64,000 nt of DNA, from positions 82,562,469 through 82,626,468 of the forward strand of contig CM042152.1 of the NCBI GenBank assembly GCA_023376005.1. The letters are read 5' to 3'. The stretch comes from Doryteuthis pealeii (Eukaryota > Mollusca > Cephalopoda > Myopsida > Loliginidae). Position numbers and translations under genes: made by a program. This document shows positions 46,394-54,990 of this stretch, one piece after another; positions within the stretch are counted from its first letter, which is position 1, and each line of letters starts with the position of its first letter. The notes under the pieces are model-generated. The model was not told the DNA's origin, made no database searches, and saw only the letters and a list, made by a program, of their open reading frames with translations.

Positions 46394-46945
46394 GGTCAGA
46401 TTCCTTATTGATAATTTTTAGCAGAAATTCTGTATTCATGGTTCTTTTGCTAAAAAAACTCCCGTATAGAAACTTATAAAAATTTTTTGATATAATTATT
46501 CAAACTATAGAAAAAAGTAAAAATGTTTTTTTTATCAGTTAATTTTTTCAGATTTCATAAAATAAAATAATATATTTGAGGAAAAATTTATTTTAAATAT
46601 AATTTCATCAATAGGAAAATAATCACCGAAATTTTCATGAAAATTTGACTGTTAATTGATTTTTCATAGAATTTTTTAAAAAGCCGGTAATCATAACTTG
46701 TTTTTGGCTACGTTAAATTTCAATTGATTTAACGGTGCGAAAATGTAAACATTGTTTTTCGTTCATAATTTTTATTATTTCCATAATCTGAACATTTTTT
46801 TAAAACATCATCAGGAGTTTTTTTCAATGTCTCTTCTTTTGAATGGTTCCAAAATTTTGAAGATAATATTAAACTTTACGCAAGTTTCAATGTGTTAAAT
46901 ATAGGGGGGGGGGTGACACGTCAAATTGGGGTCACTATGGTACTA
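42010..46945. repeat. Large A/T-rich inverted-repeat element R42
   Basis: A complex of repeats. (a) A direct duplication of about 780 bp: 42040-42830 and 42830-43600 ('aagcggattaagaataatta', 'cgataagtagtagcataata', 'atgcatctgttatttttatt'). (b) An inverted pair: 43720-44170 against 46945-46500, sharing 'aacaatgttttcatttttgc' and 'aaaaatcaattaatggtccg'-type words. (c) A second inverted pair: 45230-45340 against 46375-46270 ('cccaatcggataatttgatc'). (d) A perfect short palindrome at 45471-45513. No coding frame. Fragments of the family lie at 11480-12440 and 63250-64000. Probably a large non-autonomous DNA transposon or several nested ones; the ends are unresolved. Confidence 0.7.
45997..46075. 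repeat. (GA)n microsatellite
   Basis: Nearly 80 bp of uninterrupted AG dinucleotide, the longest pure GA run in the window. Confidence 0.95.
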
Positions 46946-47625
46946 TTTACATTTTACAATGTCGAAACGATCTCTGACGCGCATGTATACTAGTTACTTT
47001 CCATTAGTTTTATTTACTATTTATATACTAGCTGAAAAGATATTATTATTTACAAATGCCAAGTTTGAAATACTGCCCACATAATTAAAAGGTAGGTTCT
47101 AATAGTTTTCTCCCATTCTTACAATTAGAGATTTTTCTTCTCCGTCTTCTTCGGAAATCCTAATATGTAAAGAAAGTAGAAATAGTTGTATTCATGCATG
47201 ACGGAAAGTTAGATTGTTTCAGCATAGTATTTATATTGTAAACAATAAACTTAGGGTTTTCTCACTTACGAAACGGGAACACATTTGGTGGGTGTAACAG
47301 TTTAAAGTGCAAATATAAACAATAAAACAAGGGCACATAACTGTGTTACTCAGATGTAATGAAACCTATTTCTGCTTCTTATAACTTAATTTTATATTTT
47401 TCTTTCTCATTTAAAAAACATTTTTTTAGAGTCTTTTTTAATGTTCATGATACAAAAGGGGCTGACTTCTGATTTAGGTCGGAAAATTAAAACGAAAAGT
47501 TTTTTGGTGGTACCTAATGACAGTTTAACTACAGTCTATCTATTAATTAACATTTTGCGAATTGGGTTACGGTTTTAGGGGATTAAGATTGATTTAATTA
47601 CGTATTACTTAAAAAACAAACAAAC
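46946..47625. other. No recognisable gene
   Basis: Mixed sequence without long frames or repeats shared with other parts of the window. Confidence 0.45.
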
Positions 47626-47627
47626 CA

Positions 47628-47830
47628 AAAAGCAACAACAAAAAACCCAAATTACTATACATTTAATTAACCATTGAAATTAATTATTGAATCTATTATT
47701 GAGACAGTTGTTTGTATTAATATTCAATACTAACGCAAACAACTGTATCAATAATAGATTAAATAATTAATTTCAATGGTTAATTAATTTAATTAAAATT
47801 ACTAATTTGGGTTTTTTGTTGTTTATTTGG
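47628..47830. mobile_element. Palindromic MITE
   Basis: Arms of about 90 bp: 'aacaacaaaaaacccaaatt' left, complement right, including 'cattgaaattaattattgaa' and 'acagttgtttg'. Loop only about 20 bp. Non-coding. Confidence 0.85.
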
Positions 47831-48119
47831 TAAAAAAGAACAATTTCCTCGTAAATTCCTACCATAAAATAAACTGAACCCTCATTTTATGTCCGTGTTT
47901 TTGCAATAAATGTTTTATTTTTCTTGCACCCGTTATTTTACAATACTAAATATATTTTCTTTATTTGTTAAAGAATAAAGAAATAAGAAAATATATTTTG
48001 TATTTTAAAATAACGGGTGCAAGAAAAATAAAACATTTATTGCAAAAAAACGGACATAAAATGAGAGTTCAGTTTATTTTATGGTAGGAATATAAGAGGA
48101 AATTGTTCTTTTTTACCAA
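47831..48119. mobile_element. Second palindromic MITE, abutting the first
   Basis: Arms of about 130 bp starting 'taaaaaagaacaatttcctc' and ending 'ggaaattgttcttttttacc'; both contain 'aaataaactgaac' and 'cttgcacccgttattt' words or their complements. It directly follows the previous palindrome. Confidence 0.85.
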
Positions 48120-48565
48120 TCAGAAATCAACCACAAAAGGATACTTACCCATAAAAACTTGATAATTTATTTTTTTTAATTTTTCAATGTACGCAGTCAC
48201 TTTGGTCACATGTACGTAGGTGCTTTGGCCTATGGGCGACACAAACTCTCTTAGTCTGGAGGTATCCTTGCTTAGACTATTTGAGTCGTTTGTATTGGAA
48301 TCCTTTCTATTAGGATTTTCATTTCGGTTTCCTTTGTGACTATTTTGAAATTTTGTCCGTAGGAGTGTTGGGAGTCGTTAATAATGTAGACGCCACAGAC
48401 GTTGGAAAAAAAAATAGTGACATCAGCTACGACAAGGAGAAACAAAAACGAAGTTGTTTGTGTTGTGTCCTATGCAAATTGGGTAATATTCTAAAATCAG
48501 GAGTGTCTCAGTAACAAGTGGTTGGCTACTCCACTTGAATAAGATAACGTTCCAGGTATTGCTAC
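48120..48565. other. No recognisable gene
   Basis: Flank of the LTR element; no feature seen. The five bases 48566-48570 (ACTTC) are the target duplication. Confidence 0.5.
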
Positions 48566-48570
48566 ACTTC

Positions 48571-49335
48571 TATGTCTTCTTTCCTTCTTCTTCTTCCTTT
48601 CTTCTTCTTCTTCTTTTCTTTCTTTCTTTCTTTCTTTCTTTATACAAAAACGCCGTGTCACTAAAGCACGCAAAAAATCGCCACCCCCTCTCTGCCCAAA
48701 ATGGGCCACTTTTATGGTGAAAGCAGGAGTCGCAATGCACCATGGGCCATTACCCATAGTGCTGTAAGGATGGTGTAAAGTTCAACATGCTTTAAATACA
48801 TATAACTCCGACAAAGGTTAATAGACAAACATTTAATACACAGCACATGGATAACAGTAGAATACAACGTTCATAATACGGTAAACAGAGTTACACAAAT
48901 AAAGATAGACACATGAAAGATACAAAGTATAACATAAAAGAGTACAGACATGAGACTAGCGATAGTCCATGCTGTTAAGACTTACAGTAATGTAAGGGGG
49001 GCGGAGCCCCACGAGAGGGTAGATAGAATCTACCCCATGTGGCTCGTAGTTGGTGAAAACTATCTAGAGAGAGAGCGAAGGTTTTGAAACCGGCGCTTTT
49101 ATACTGGTGCCCTAGCGGGCATCCTGGAACTAAAAGGGGCAGACAACTCCACCAGGCGAATACAAACAAACGCTACAGTGCCTTTCAATATCAATAAAAA
49201 TGTCTTCTCTGCCCCCCTTCCAACTTTTCAACATTTCTCACTCCGACCACATTCCTTTCTTCTTCGCTACATTTTCTCCCTGCAAGCCATGCACCGGAAC
49301 CGTTTTGAGTCAGGTAGGTTTGCCTCGTCATTACA
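48571..49335 (-). repeat. 3' LTR with nested LTR
   Basis: Outer parts 48571-48762 and 49178-49335 match the 5' LTR. The integrase frame reads about 70 bp into it (stop near 49267). Confidence 0.88.
48763..49177 (-). mobile_element. Solo LTR of family L4, nested
   Basis: 415-bp TG...CA unit inserted in the 3' LTR with GTGC duplicated (48759-48762, 49178-49181). The empty site is seen in the 5' LTR ('catagtgcctttcaa', 53374-53388), which proves the insertion. On the minus strand a TATA box 'agtataaaagcgccgg' and a downstream 'ctctctctagatag' are visible, followed by 'gagccacatggggtag'. It is homologous to 17623-18096. It must be younger than the host element. Confidence 0.92.
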
Positions 49336-50613
49336 TTCCCCCCTGATCTCAGGATCACAAAAAGTACAACCGTGAGCAGGACGTTTTCGACGTGTACTCC
49401 TCCGGAGAGGGACAGGGCCTGGTTGATCGTCCTCCCGATCGCAACGGGCTCCAACAGTGAGTTGGTTTGGCAAATCCGGGTCGTCTGAGCGCGTTTCGAC
49501 GTCGGGTGGCTGTTGTGCATATCCCGAGCGAGTGACACTGTTTTGCCTTCCTTGTTGATCCCAATGCTTCCCAGTGCCAATTTCTTGTCTCTCGTTGGCA
49601 TGGGACTGACGTCCCAGTCTCGGCTCGTCTGCAGAGGATTCATCCGAGGAATCACTGGCAGCACACGATTCTGATGAGAGGGATCCCACCTGGATAAGCC
49701 TCATACTTTCTTCGGAGGAACTCTCATCTTCCAAAGAGCAAGGTTTTGAACAGAGGCGCAAATGTCTGACATGGCGTGGAGTTCCATCAACCGTTACGGA
49801 TTGCTGACTGTTGACTCCGGTCACACGACCTATTTTTGATCGTGTAGTGCACCTGCCGTTCGGAACCTTGACCCAAACATAGTCCCCTACCTGGTACATT
49901 CCGTGTTCCTGTTGCAATTCGGGCGGGAGAGCGGCATCAATTCCCCTGACCCTGACATGGTACTGGTGTATACGATTGGCCGGTGCTGAAGACGACGAAA
50001 CATCGTCTTTGGGTGTCACGTTATACCAGTACACAGCTTCTTGGATGGTACACTGCTTCCTGGCCGCGATTGTCTTGATCGTCCTATGACACCGTTCAAC
50101 AATCCCGTTTCCGGACGGCACGTATGCGCATCGGAGACGCAATCGCACTCCCCATTCCCCAAGAAAAGTTCGAAATCTCCTGCTGGTAAAGGCAGTGTCA
50201 TTATCGGTAAGTATTTCGACTGGTGGACCCCGCTCGCAAAAGATTGCCTCCAAGTGACGAGCCACTGTATCAGAATCCTGGCACCGAATTGAACGCCAAA
50301 TAGCAAATCGAGAGGGTCCGCAGTCGATGAGGCTCAGGTAGTGTCTACCCCCATAGTGGGTAATATCCATTCCCAGCCGGCTCCAATTAGTATCCACGTC
50401 TAATTTTCCCTTTCTCCAATGTACCGGTGCTGGGTCGATGGTTTGACAGTCCACACAGGATCGCACTACAGATCTCACGTCTGCCTTTGTTGTTGACGGG
50501 CCAACTCGCCGCACAAAATAGGTTGTCCGTCTTACTCCGGGGTGCCCGCTCTGCCGGTGAATACTCAATATCTGATGTTTACTCAGAGCAGTGGCACAGA
50601 CATCCGGCGCCAA
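49267..50613 (-). CDS. Integrase part of Pol
   Basis: 448 codons in one frame. Integrase joins element cDNA to host DNA. An N-terminal HHCC zinc-binding region has 'HRQSGHPG' and 'CVDCQ'. The catalytic core has D ('LGMDITH', about residue 79), D ('LTDNDTAF', about 137) and E ('GNGIVERCHR', about 172), so the D,D(35)E-type triad is complete. About 270 residues follow: a basic 'VGDYVWVKVPNGR' region like the C-terminal DNA-binding domain, an acidic Ser-rich tail and a Cys-rich end (CTFCDP...CMAC). The first codons before 'ATALSKH' belong to the same phase-broken Pol. The stop lies inside the 3' LTR. Confidence 0.9.
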   Translation of the reverse strand: MAPDVCATALSKHQILSIHRQSGHPGVRRTTYFVRRVGPSTTKADVRSVVRSCVDCQTIDPAPVHWRKGKLDVDTNWSRLGMDITHYGGRHYLSLIDCGPSRFAIWRSIRCQDSDTVARHLEAIFCERGPPVEILTDNDTAFTSRRFRTFLGEWGVRLRLRCAYVPSGNGIVERCHRTIKTIAARKQCTIQEAVYWYNVTPKDDVSSSSAPANRIHQYHVRVRGIDAALPPELQQEHGMYQVGDYVWVKVPNGRCTTRSKIGRVTGVNSQQSVTVDGTPRHVRHLRLCSKPCSLEDESSSEESMRLIQVGSLSSESCAASDSSDESSADEPRLGRQSHANERQEIGTGKHWDQQGRQNSVTRSGYAQQPPDVETRSDDPDLPNQLTVGARCDREDDQPGPVPLRRSTRRKRPAHGCTFCDPEIRGECNDEANLPDSKRFRCMACREKM

Positions 50614-51002
50614 TTCCTCCCCTTTTTCATAGCCTTGAACCAGTGTTGCGGTACTCTCGTCAGTTCGTCGGCTCTGTTATGCTCTGACCTTACCAGCGTC
50701 ACGTCTACGGTCAATTCGTACTCTTTGATCAATTGTGAGAGGGTGTATAACCTCCTCTTGACCAACATCTCCGCAGCTGCTTTGGTGCGTACCTTTGACT
50801 TTCCACTCAAACTGTTATTGAGCCAATGGTACGTACACAGGGAATCCGTTTTGATGTGAAGTACTTTTGCCTGCCATTGAAGCGCAAGGTTGACACCCTT
50901 CACCACCGCATCGAGTTCGGCCAAATTAATGTGATGGGAGTCATTGTCAGGGCGCAACCAGCACGCATCTTCAATTACGGCTCCATTGTCGTCTAATAAC
51001 AC
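50583..51002 (-). CDS. RNase H part of Pol, frame-shifted
   Basis: Continues RT in another phase. RNase H degrades RNA in RNA:DNA hybrids. The first catalytic Asp is in the upstream frame ('WVDAS', about 51030), the Glu in 'INLAELDAV', the next Asp in 'IKTDS', and a final 'SEHNRADELTR' supplies the last Asp. All four are present once the phase break is ignored. The frame leaves phase again at 'KKG' (about 50625), where one base of an A/G run seems lost, before integrase. The apparent GTG start is not real. Confidence 0.82.
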   Translation of the reverse strand: MLLDDNGAVIEDACWLRPDNDSHHINLAELDAVVKGVNLALQWQAKVLHIKTDSLCTYHWLNNSLSGKSKVRTKAAAEMLVKRRLYTLSQLIKEYELTVDVTLVRSEHNRADELTRVPQHWFKAMKKGRNWRRMSVPLL

Positions 51003-52477
51003 CCCGTAGCAAGTGAGCTGGCGTCAACCCACAAATTCATCTCCAGGCCGGCGGTACACCACACTCCCTTAACCGGATCACCCCGCTTAACCCGGGTGAC
51101 TGTATCTTGTAGCATCTTCTTCAGTAGAGGATCAGCAAGCTCAGTGTCCCAACCAACCGATACCGCACTCGCCCGACGTTTGATAAATCCAGCAGCCACT
51201 CTAAGCCAGCCACAAACAGGAAAATGCCCCACAAGTCTCCCACACAGGGAAAATGTGTTTCGGCGAGTAATGACCTGGGGAACATCGGGAACTTCACACC
51301 CCCGCTTCCATCGAAGAACACCTTTTTCCCCCCAGACCTGCAGACCAAGGACTTTGGCACCATCCTGTAGTCGCTCTGGATCCTTGCAAATCAGGCCGTA
51401 CTCAGACAGGTGCGCCCTCACCCGAGCTGTTGAGACTAGATCTTCATTAACGAAAATATCATCGATGTACGCCGACGTGGCGCTCCTGATGGTTGGATCT
51501 CGAGACATAACGGCTTCAACAACAGACTTCATGATGAGAGGCGCCACATTGAGGCCAAAACCCAGCCGGGTGAGGCAATACCTTTGGCCCCCAAATATCA
51601 CAGTCTGATAAGGCCACAAAGACTCGTCAATGCCGATCTGAAGATATGCTCGCTTCAGATCAAGCAATGACACATTCGCGCCCTTCTTGCGCCATTCCCT
51701 CAACGTGGCCGCGCACACGTCAGCATTAGCCGTAAATGCGTCCACATGTTCGTTTAGCTCTCTGTAATCCATGACAGGGCGCACCTTACGCTTATTGTGC
51801 TGAATTACGGCCATTAGTGGAACCAGTCCCTTAGGTGGGCCAAGTCTCTCTTCGGGGTAGGACAACAACCAGCCATTTTCAATCCACTTGTGAAGCTCGG
51901 TTTCGTAGCTCTCTCTGGCATGTTTTGGAACTTGGTACTCCGGTATCTTATTGTCCAGAAGCTCTGGAGCTCGTCCTCCGGACCATTTCCATTTAGCGAT
52001 CCATCGGTTCATCCTTTCGTCGAAATCCACGCGAAAATCCGGCTCATCAATTTGGATCGCAGCGCATACATTCGCTTCATACCCGCCAAAGCTCACAGTT
52101 CCTGATGGTGTAATGGTCATACCACCTAAAGCTCTGATGGCATCGTTCCCCAGTATGAGGTCAAACCCCAACAGCTGCCGATTCACAACAAGTGCATTAA
52201 GATGCACCGGCTCAGCATTGCCCACAGTGAGCCGAAGTCGGCTTCGCCCGCAGCACTTAAACATTTTTCCGTCTGCTGTCAGCACACTAGCTTGTCCGAG
52301 CCTCCAGGCGTCACACACAAATCTGCTGGCCAGCGTCCGTGTACACCCAGTGTCCACCAGGGCTGTGCATTTTCTCCCGTTGACATGAACATCAAGTGTT
52401 GGCAGCGCCTCATTCTTCTTTTCTCTGGGGAGCAAGCTGACGCTGATTACTTCTCCCCCATGCCGTTTCCCGAACAC
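50993..52477 (-). CDS. pol: Protease and reverse transcriptase part of Pol
   Basis: About 490 codons; probably made as a Gag-Pol fusion by -1 frameshifting, so its first Met is not a real start. An aspartic protease comes first (residues about 25-110): 'ALVDTGCT' is the active-site DTG, with 'LGNDAIRALGG' as the second conserved region. Reverse transcriptase follows (about 215-410): 'VRPVMDYRELN', 'SLLDLKRAYLQI', 'LGFGLNVAP' and the catalytic 'AYIDDIF' box with its two aspartates. It makes element cDNA. The frame ends at the start of RNase H ('LWVDASS'), where a stop appears because one G seems lost from a G run at about 51003-51006. Confidence 0.9.
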   Translation of the reverse strand: MFGKRHGGEVISVSLLPREKKNEALPTLDVHVNGRKCTALVDTGCTRTLASRFVCDAWRLGQASVLTADGKMFKCCGRSRLRLTVGNAEPVHLNALVVNRQLLGFDLILGNDAIRALGGMTITPSGTVSFGGYEANVCAAIQIDEPDFRVDFDERMNRWIAKWKWSGGRAPELLDNKIPEYQVPKHARESYETELHKWIENGWLLSYPEERLGPPKGLVPLMAVIQHNKRKVRPVMDYRELNEHVDAFTANADVCAATLREWRKKGANVSLLDLKRAYLQIGIDESLWPYQTVIFGGQRYCLTRLGFGLNVAPLIMKSVVEAVMSRDPTIRSATSAYIDDIFVNEDLVSTARVRAHLSEYGLICKDPERLQDGAKVLGLQVWGEKGVLRWKRGCEVPDVPQVITRRNTFSLCGRLVGHFPVCGWLRVAAGFIKRRASAVSVGWDTELADPLLKKMLQDTVTRVKRGDPVKGVWCTAGLEMNLWVDASSLATGCY

Positions 52478-53175
52478 TCCGAAGCAATATGGCCGGTCTT
52501 TTTACACCGAAAACATCGGATCGTACGGAGACGCCGAGATGGTTGTTCAAAGGCTGCATCCGAGCGTCCTTGCAAGCAGTCCCTTGATAGATGATTGGGA
52601 CCGGAGCACTTGTAGCACACAACTTCGTTCCTTCGTGCCTCAGCTGGCACAGGGGCAGGTTTAGCAGCAGCAACGATCTCCTCGGGCTGTTCAGTGTCGG
52701 CCATAACGGCCCGTACCCGATCCACTATCTCTCCCATCGTCATGTCATCCATGCGTGATGACGCGCGCAACAATCGACGCACGTCCTGCGGCAGTCCAGA
52801 AACGAATGCACAAATCATTCGTCGCTCCCCAACGAGTTGGTCCAGCCGTTGTAATTCAGCCAAATACTCGTTCACGGTTTCACCAGGCTGAAGTCGCCGG
52901 GCCACGAATCGATCATATGCACCGAATGAGTCAGGAGCGTAGGCTTTTATCAGAGCCTGTTTTATTCGCTGATAATCAGTCTTCTCCCCTTTGCTCAATT
53001 GTCTATAAACAGCGAGAGCTCCACCTCGCAGGCGCAACGGTAGGATCAGCTCGATATCTGTCCTTTTGCAGAGTTCGCAGATCATCTCCACACGCTGAAT
53101 CCACTCGATGACGGGTTCATCGGAGGGAGACCCACCAAACTCCGGGATTAGTCTGTAATCAAACACCTTGTCCAT
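52447..53175 (-). CDS. gag: Gag polyprotein of LTR retrotransposon
   Basis: 242 codons from ATG 53175, about 20 bp after the 5' LTR. Structural protein that packages element RNA into virus-like particles. Residues about 20-160 look like the retrotransposon Gag capsid domain (a helical stretch with 'EWIQRVEMICELC' and 'LQPGETVNEYLAELQRLDQL'). Two CCHC zinc knuckles follow near the C-terminus (CYKCSGPNHLSRDC and CFRCKKTGHIASEC). The frame is intact. It ends with a TAA 31 nt inside the next frame, and the slippery heptamer lies just before it, so most product should be Gag alone and a minority Gag-Pol. GC content is much higher than the flanking DNA. Confidence 0.9.
   Translation of the reverse strand: MDKVFDYRLIPEFGGSPSDEPVIEWIQRVEMICELCKRTDIELILPLRLRGGALAVYRQLSKGEKTDYQRIKQALIKAYAPDSFGAYDRFVARRLQPGETVNEYLAELQRLDQLVGERRMICAFVSGLPQDVRRLLRASSRMDDMTMGEIVDRVRAVMADTEQPEEIVAAAKPAPVPAEARRNEVVCYKCSGPNHLSRDCLQGRSDAAFEQPSRRLRTIRCFRCKKTGHIASECSGNGMGEK
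52465..52471 (-). promoter_or_regulatory. -1 ribosomal frameshift heptamer GGGAAAC
   Basis: On the minus strand, GGGAAAC is positioned so that Gag reads G GGA AAC, the canonical X XXY YYZ phase. The protease-RT frame is -1 relative to Gag and open through this site, with the Gag stop 18 nt later. The same heptamer is used at gag-pro in some betaretroviruses. No pseudoknot was modelled. Confidence 0.8.
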
Positions 53176-53193
53176 AATTTGGCCGAAATAGCT

Positions 53194-53527
53194 TATGTCT
53201 TCTTTCTTCTTCTTCTTCTTCTTCTTCTTCTTTTTCTTTCTTTCTTCTTTCTTTCTTTATACAAAAACGCCGTGTCACTAAAGCACGCAAAAAATCGCCA
53301 CCCCCTCTCTGCCCAAAATGGGCCACTTTTATGGTGAAAGCAGGAGTCGCAATGCACCATGGGCCATTACCCATAGTGCCTTTCAATATCAATAAAAATG
53401 TCTTCTCTGCCCCCCTTCCAACTTTTCAACATTTCTTTCCACATTCCTTTCTTCTTCGCTACATTTTCTCCCTGCAAGCCATGCACCGGAACCGTTTTGA
53501 GTCAGGTAGGTTTGCCTCGTCATTACA
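53194..53527 (-). repeat. 5' LTR
   Basis: 334 bp. On the minus strand it starts TGTAATGACGAGGCAAACC and ends in AAGACATA after a GAA/AAAG-rich tract. Compared with the 3' LTR it lacks 'cactccgacc' and the nested LTR. The pyrimidine tract (plus strand 53203-53255) differs in repeat number. Confidence 0.88.
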
Positions 53528-53532
53528 ACTTC

Positions 53533-54445
53533 ATAACAATTTGGTTAACAAACGCCAGTTTTATTGAATAATAAAATCTTAAATCACCGTTTTTCACAAC
53601 TTTTTTTTTTTTTTACAGTGACCCACAGCAAGAATATGAAAATTTCCCTTAAAAAATCAAATCAAAATTGACTAAAGTATATGTCAAAAAAAGAAAACGC
53701 GAATTTAAATGTATATGAAAATTTCCTTTAAAAATCACAATAAAAACTTGATTAAAGATGACGTGTCTATTAAAAATATGTCCCATTTCTTAACCCGAAA
53801 GCCTTGGGACTTTAAGGCGCCAGATTCCAGTGCCCTTCTGCTACGTCATCGATCCCCACTGTTAACGAGAAAACAGCAGTGGTCGGTTCGGCTTAAACCT
53901 GTAAGGACCTGAATGAGTTAACTCCCTCAGACTGAATTGGTAAATAAGTTGCCACTCGCTTCCAGGAGCAAACCTTGAAATTCGACAAATTCAACTTGAA
54001 AGAATTATACTACAGAAATCATCTCAACTCAATTAGGGTTTGCAACTCAAAGACAGCTTCCCTAAAAGCAACCTCTAAAATTCATCACCAACAAAACATA
54101 CGAAATTTCAACCTGCCTCTGCCGATAGGTTGGCGGGTCATTCTTCACTTCAAAGAACTTTGTTAACCGGACTCTGAGTTAAGTTCTCCGCAAATCACAC
54201 CAAAATTTGCAAAAACTATCCTTAAATCTATCTTTCCCCTTTTTTTTGTTTATACATATTAAATTTGTTGTTAAATATATTTGTCTTGTCTTGTCTTTTC
54301 ATTCAGTGTCCGAACTTGAAAGTTGCGGTAATTCCCCCCACAAGTGAGAGTTAATCCTTTTACAGTTTTAATTCCCATAAGAACCACAGTTTGCATCGCG
54401 ACCCATAACACTTAGGGGAATATTTAACACATACCCCACGTGTAC
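53533..54445. other. No recognisable gene
   Basis: A/T-rich at first, then 53790-54170 is of mixed composition with frames of about 60 codons lacking motifs. No second copy in the window. Confidence 0.45.
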
Positions 54446-54447
54446 GG

Positions 54448-54730
54448 GTTAGGCACAAGGCCCTATTAATGAGGGACCACACATGAACTGAAGCTCATGG
54501 GAGGCGGGTGCAAAAAATGCGTTGATCCCGTCGGCATTCTCCCTCAAGTGTGTGGAGGGGGGCGCATCAGGCACCGGGCAATAAACCCAACCATGCCCCT
54601 TTAAATCGTGTATGCAGGTGTTGCCTGGGGGGATGCCCCCCCCCCCCCGGATCAACGATGTTAGCTTTTACTCGGTCCAGGGCCGAAGCCACTGGGTCCC
54701 CTGGCCCCGAAGAACCAAATAGGTGTAAAT
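54448..54730 (+). repeat. GC-richer repeat R38, copy 2
   Basis: 'aaggccctattaatgaggga', 'ggcgcatcaggcaccgggca', 'ataaacccaaccatgcccct', 'ttaaatcgtgtatgcaggtg', then a C run and 'ggatcaacgatg'. Homologous to 38515-38780. Confidence 0.65.
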
Positions 54731-54990
54731 AAGACAAAATCTGTTCACTAGATTCATTTATTCAGCATTGACAATTTATGTGCATATGTTTTTAATGATT
54801 TGCACATTTTTAAATTTTTTTTTGTATGAATATTATATTATTACTTTTAGAAAAAACAAAACAACAAAAAACAAATATGAAGGAAATTCCGACACAAAGG
54901 TAAAGTGCATAATAAGACTTTTTTTTTAATGAGATGGATGTTTGGTTATAAGCAGCAGTTTTCAATTGGGAACACAGGAAGACAATGCTA

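Larger units (their letters stand above)
48571..53527 (-). mobile_element. LTR retrotransposon, gag-pol, nearly complete
   Basis: Minus-strand element with LTRs at 53194-53527 (5') and 48571-49335 (3'), and exact 5-bp target duplication ACTTC (48566-48570 and 53528-53532). Gene order is gag, protease, RT, RNase H, integrase, as in Ty3/gypsy and BEL elements and unlike Copia. No env. The 3' LTR is enlarged by a 415-bp solo LTR plus 4-bp duplication; without these the two LTRs are 346 and 334 bp and nearly identical, suggesting recent insertion. Pol is interrupted by two apparent one-base deletions. The leader between the 5' LTR and gag is only about 20 bp, and I see no convincing primer-binding site. 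Confidence 0.93.

Noticed and set aside
50993..52477. Integrated retrovirus with envelope
   Set aside because: No env-like frame or membrane protein between integrase and the 3' LTR; integrase runs into the LTR.
50016..52673. Plus-strand frames across the pol region (for example 51096-51608 and 52202-52594)
   Set aside because: They lie opposite well-supported gag and pol frames and have no family motifs.
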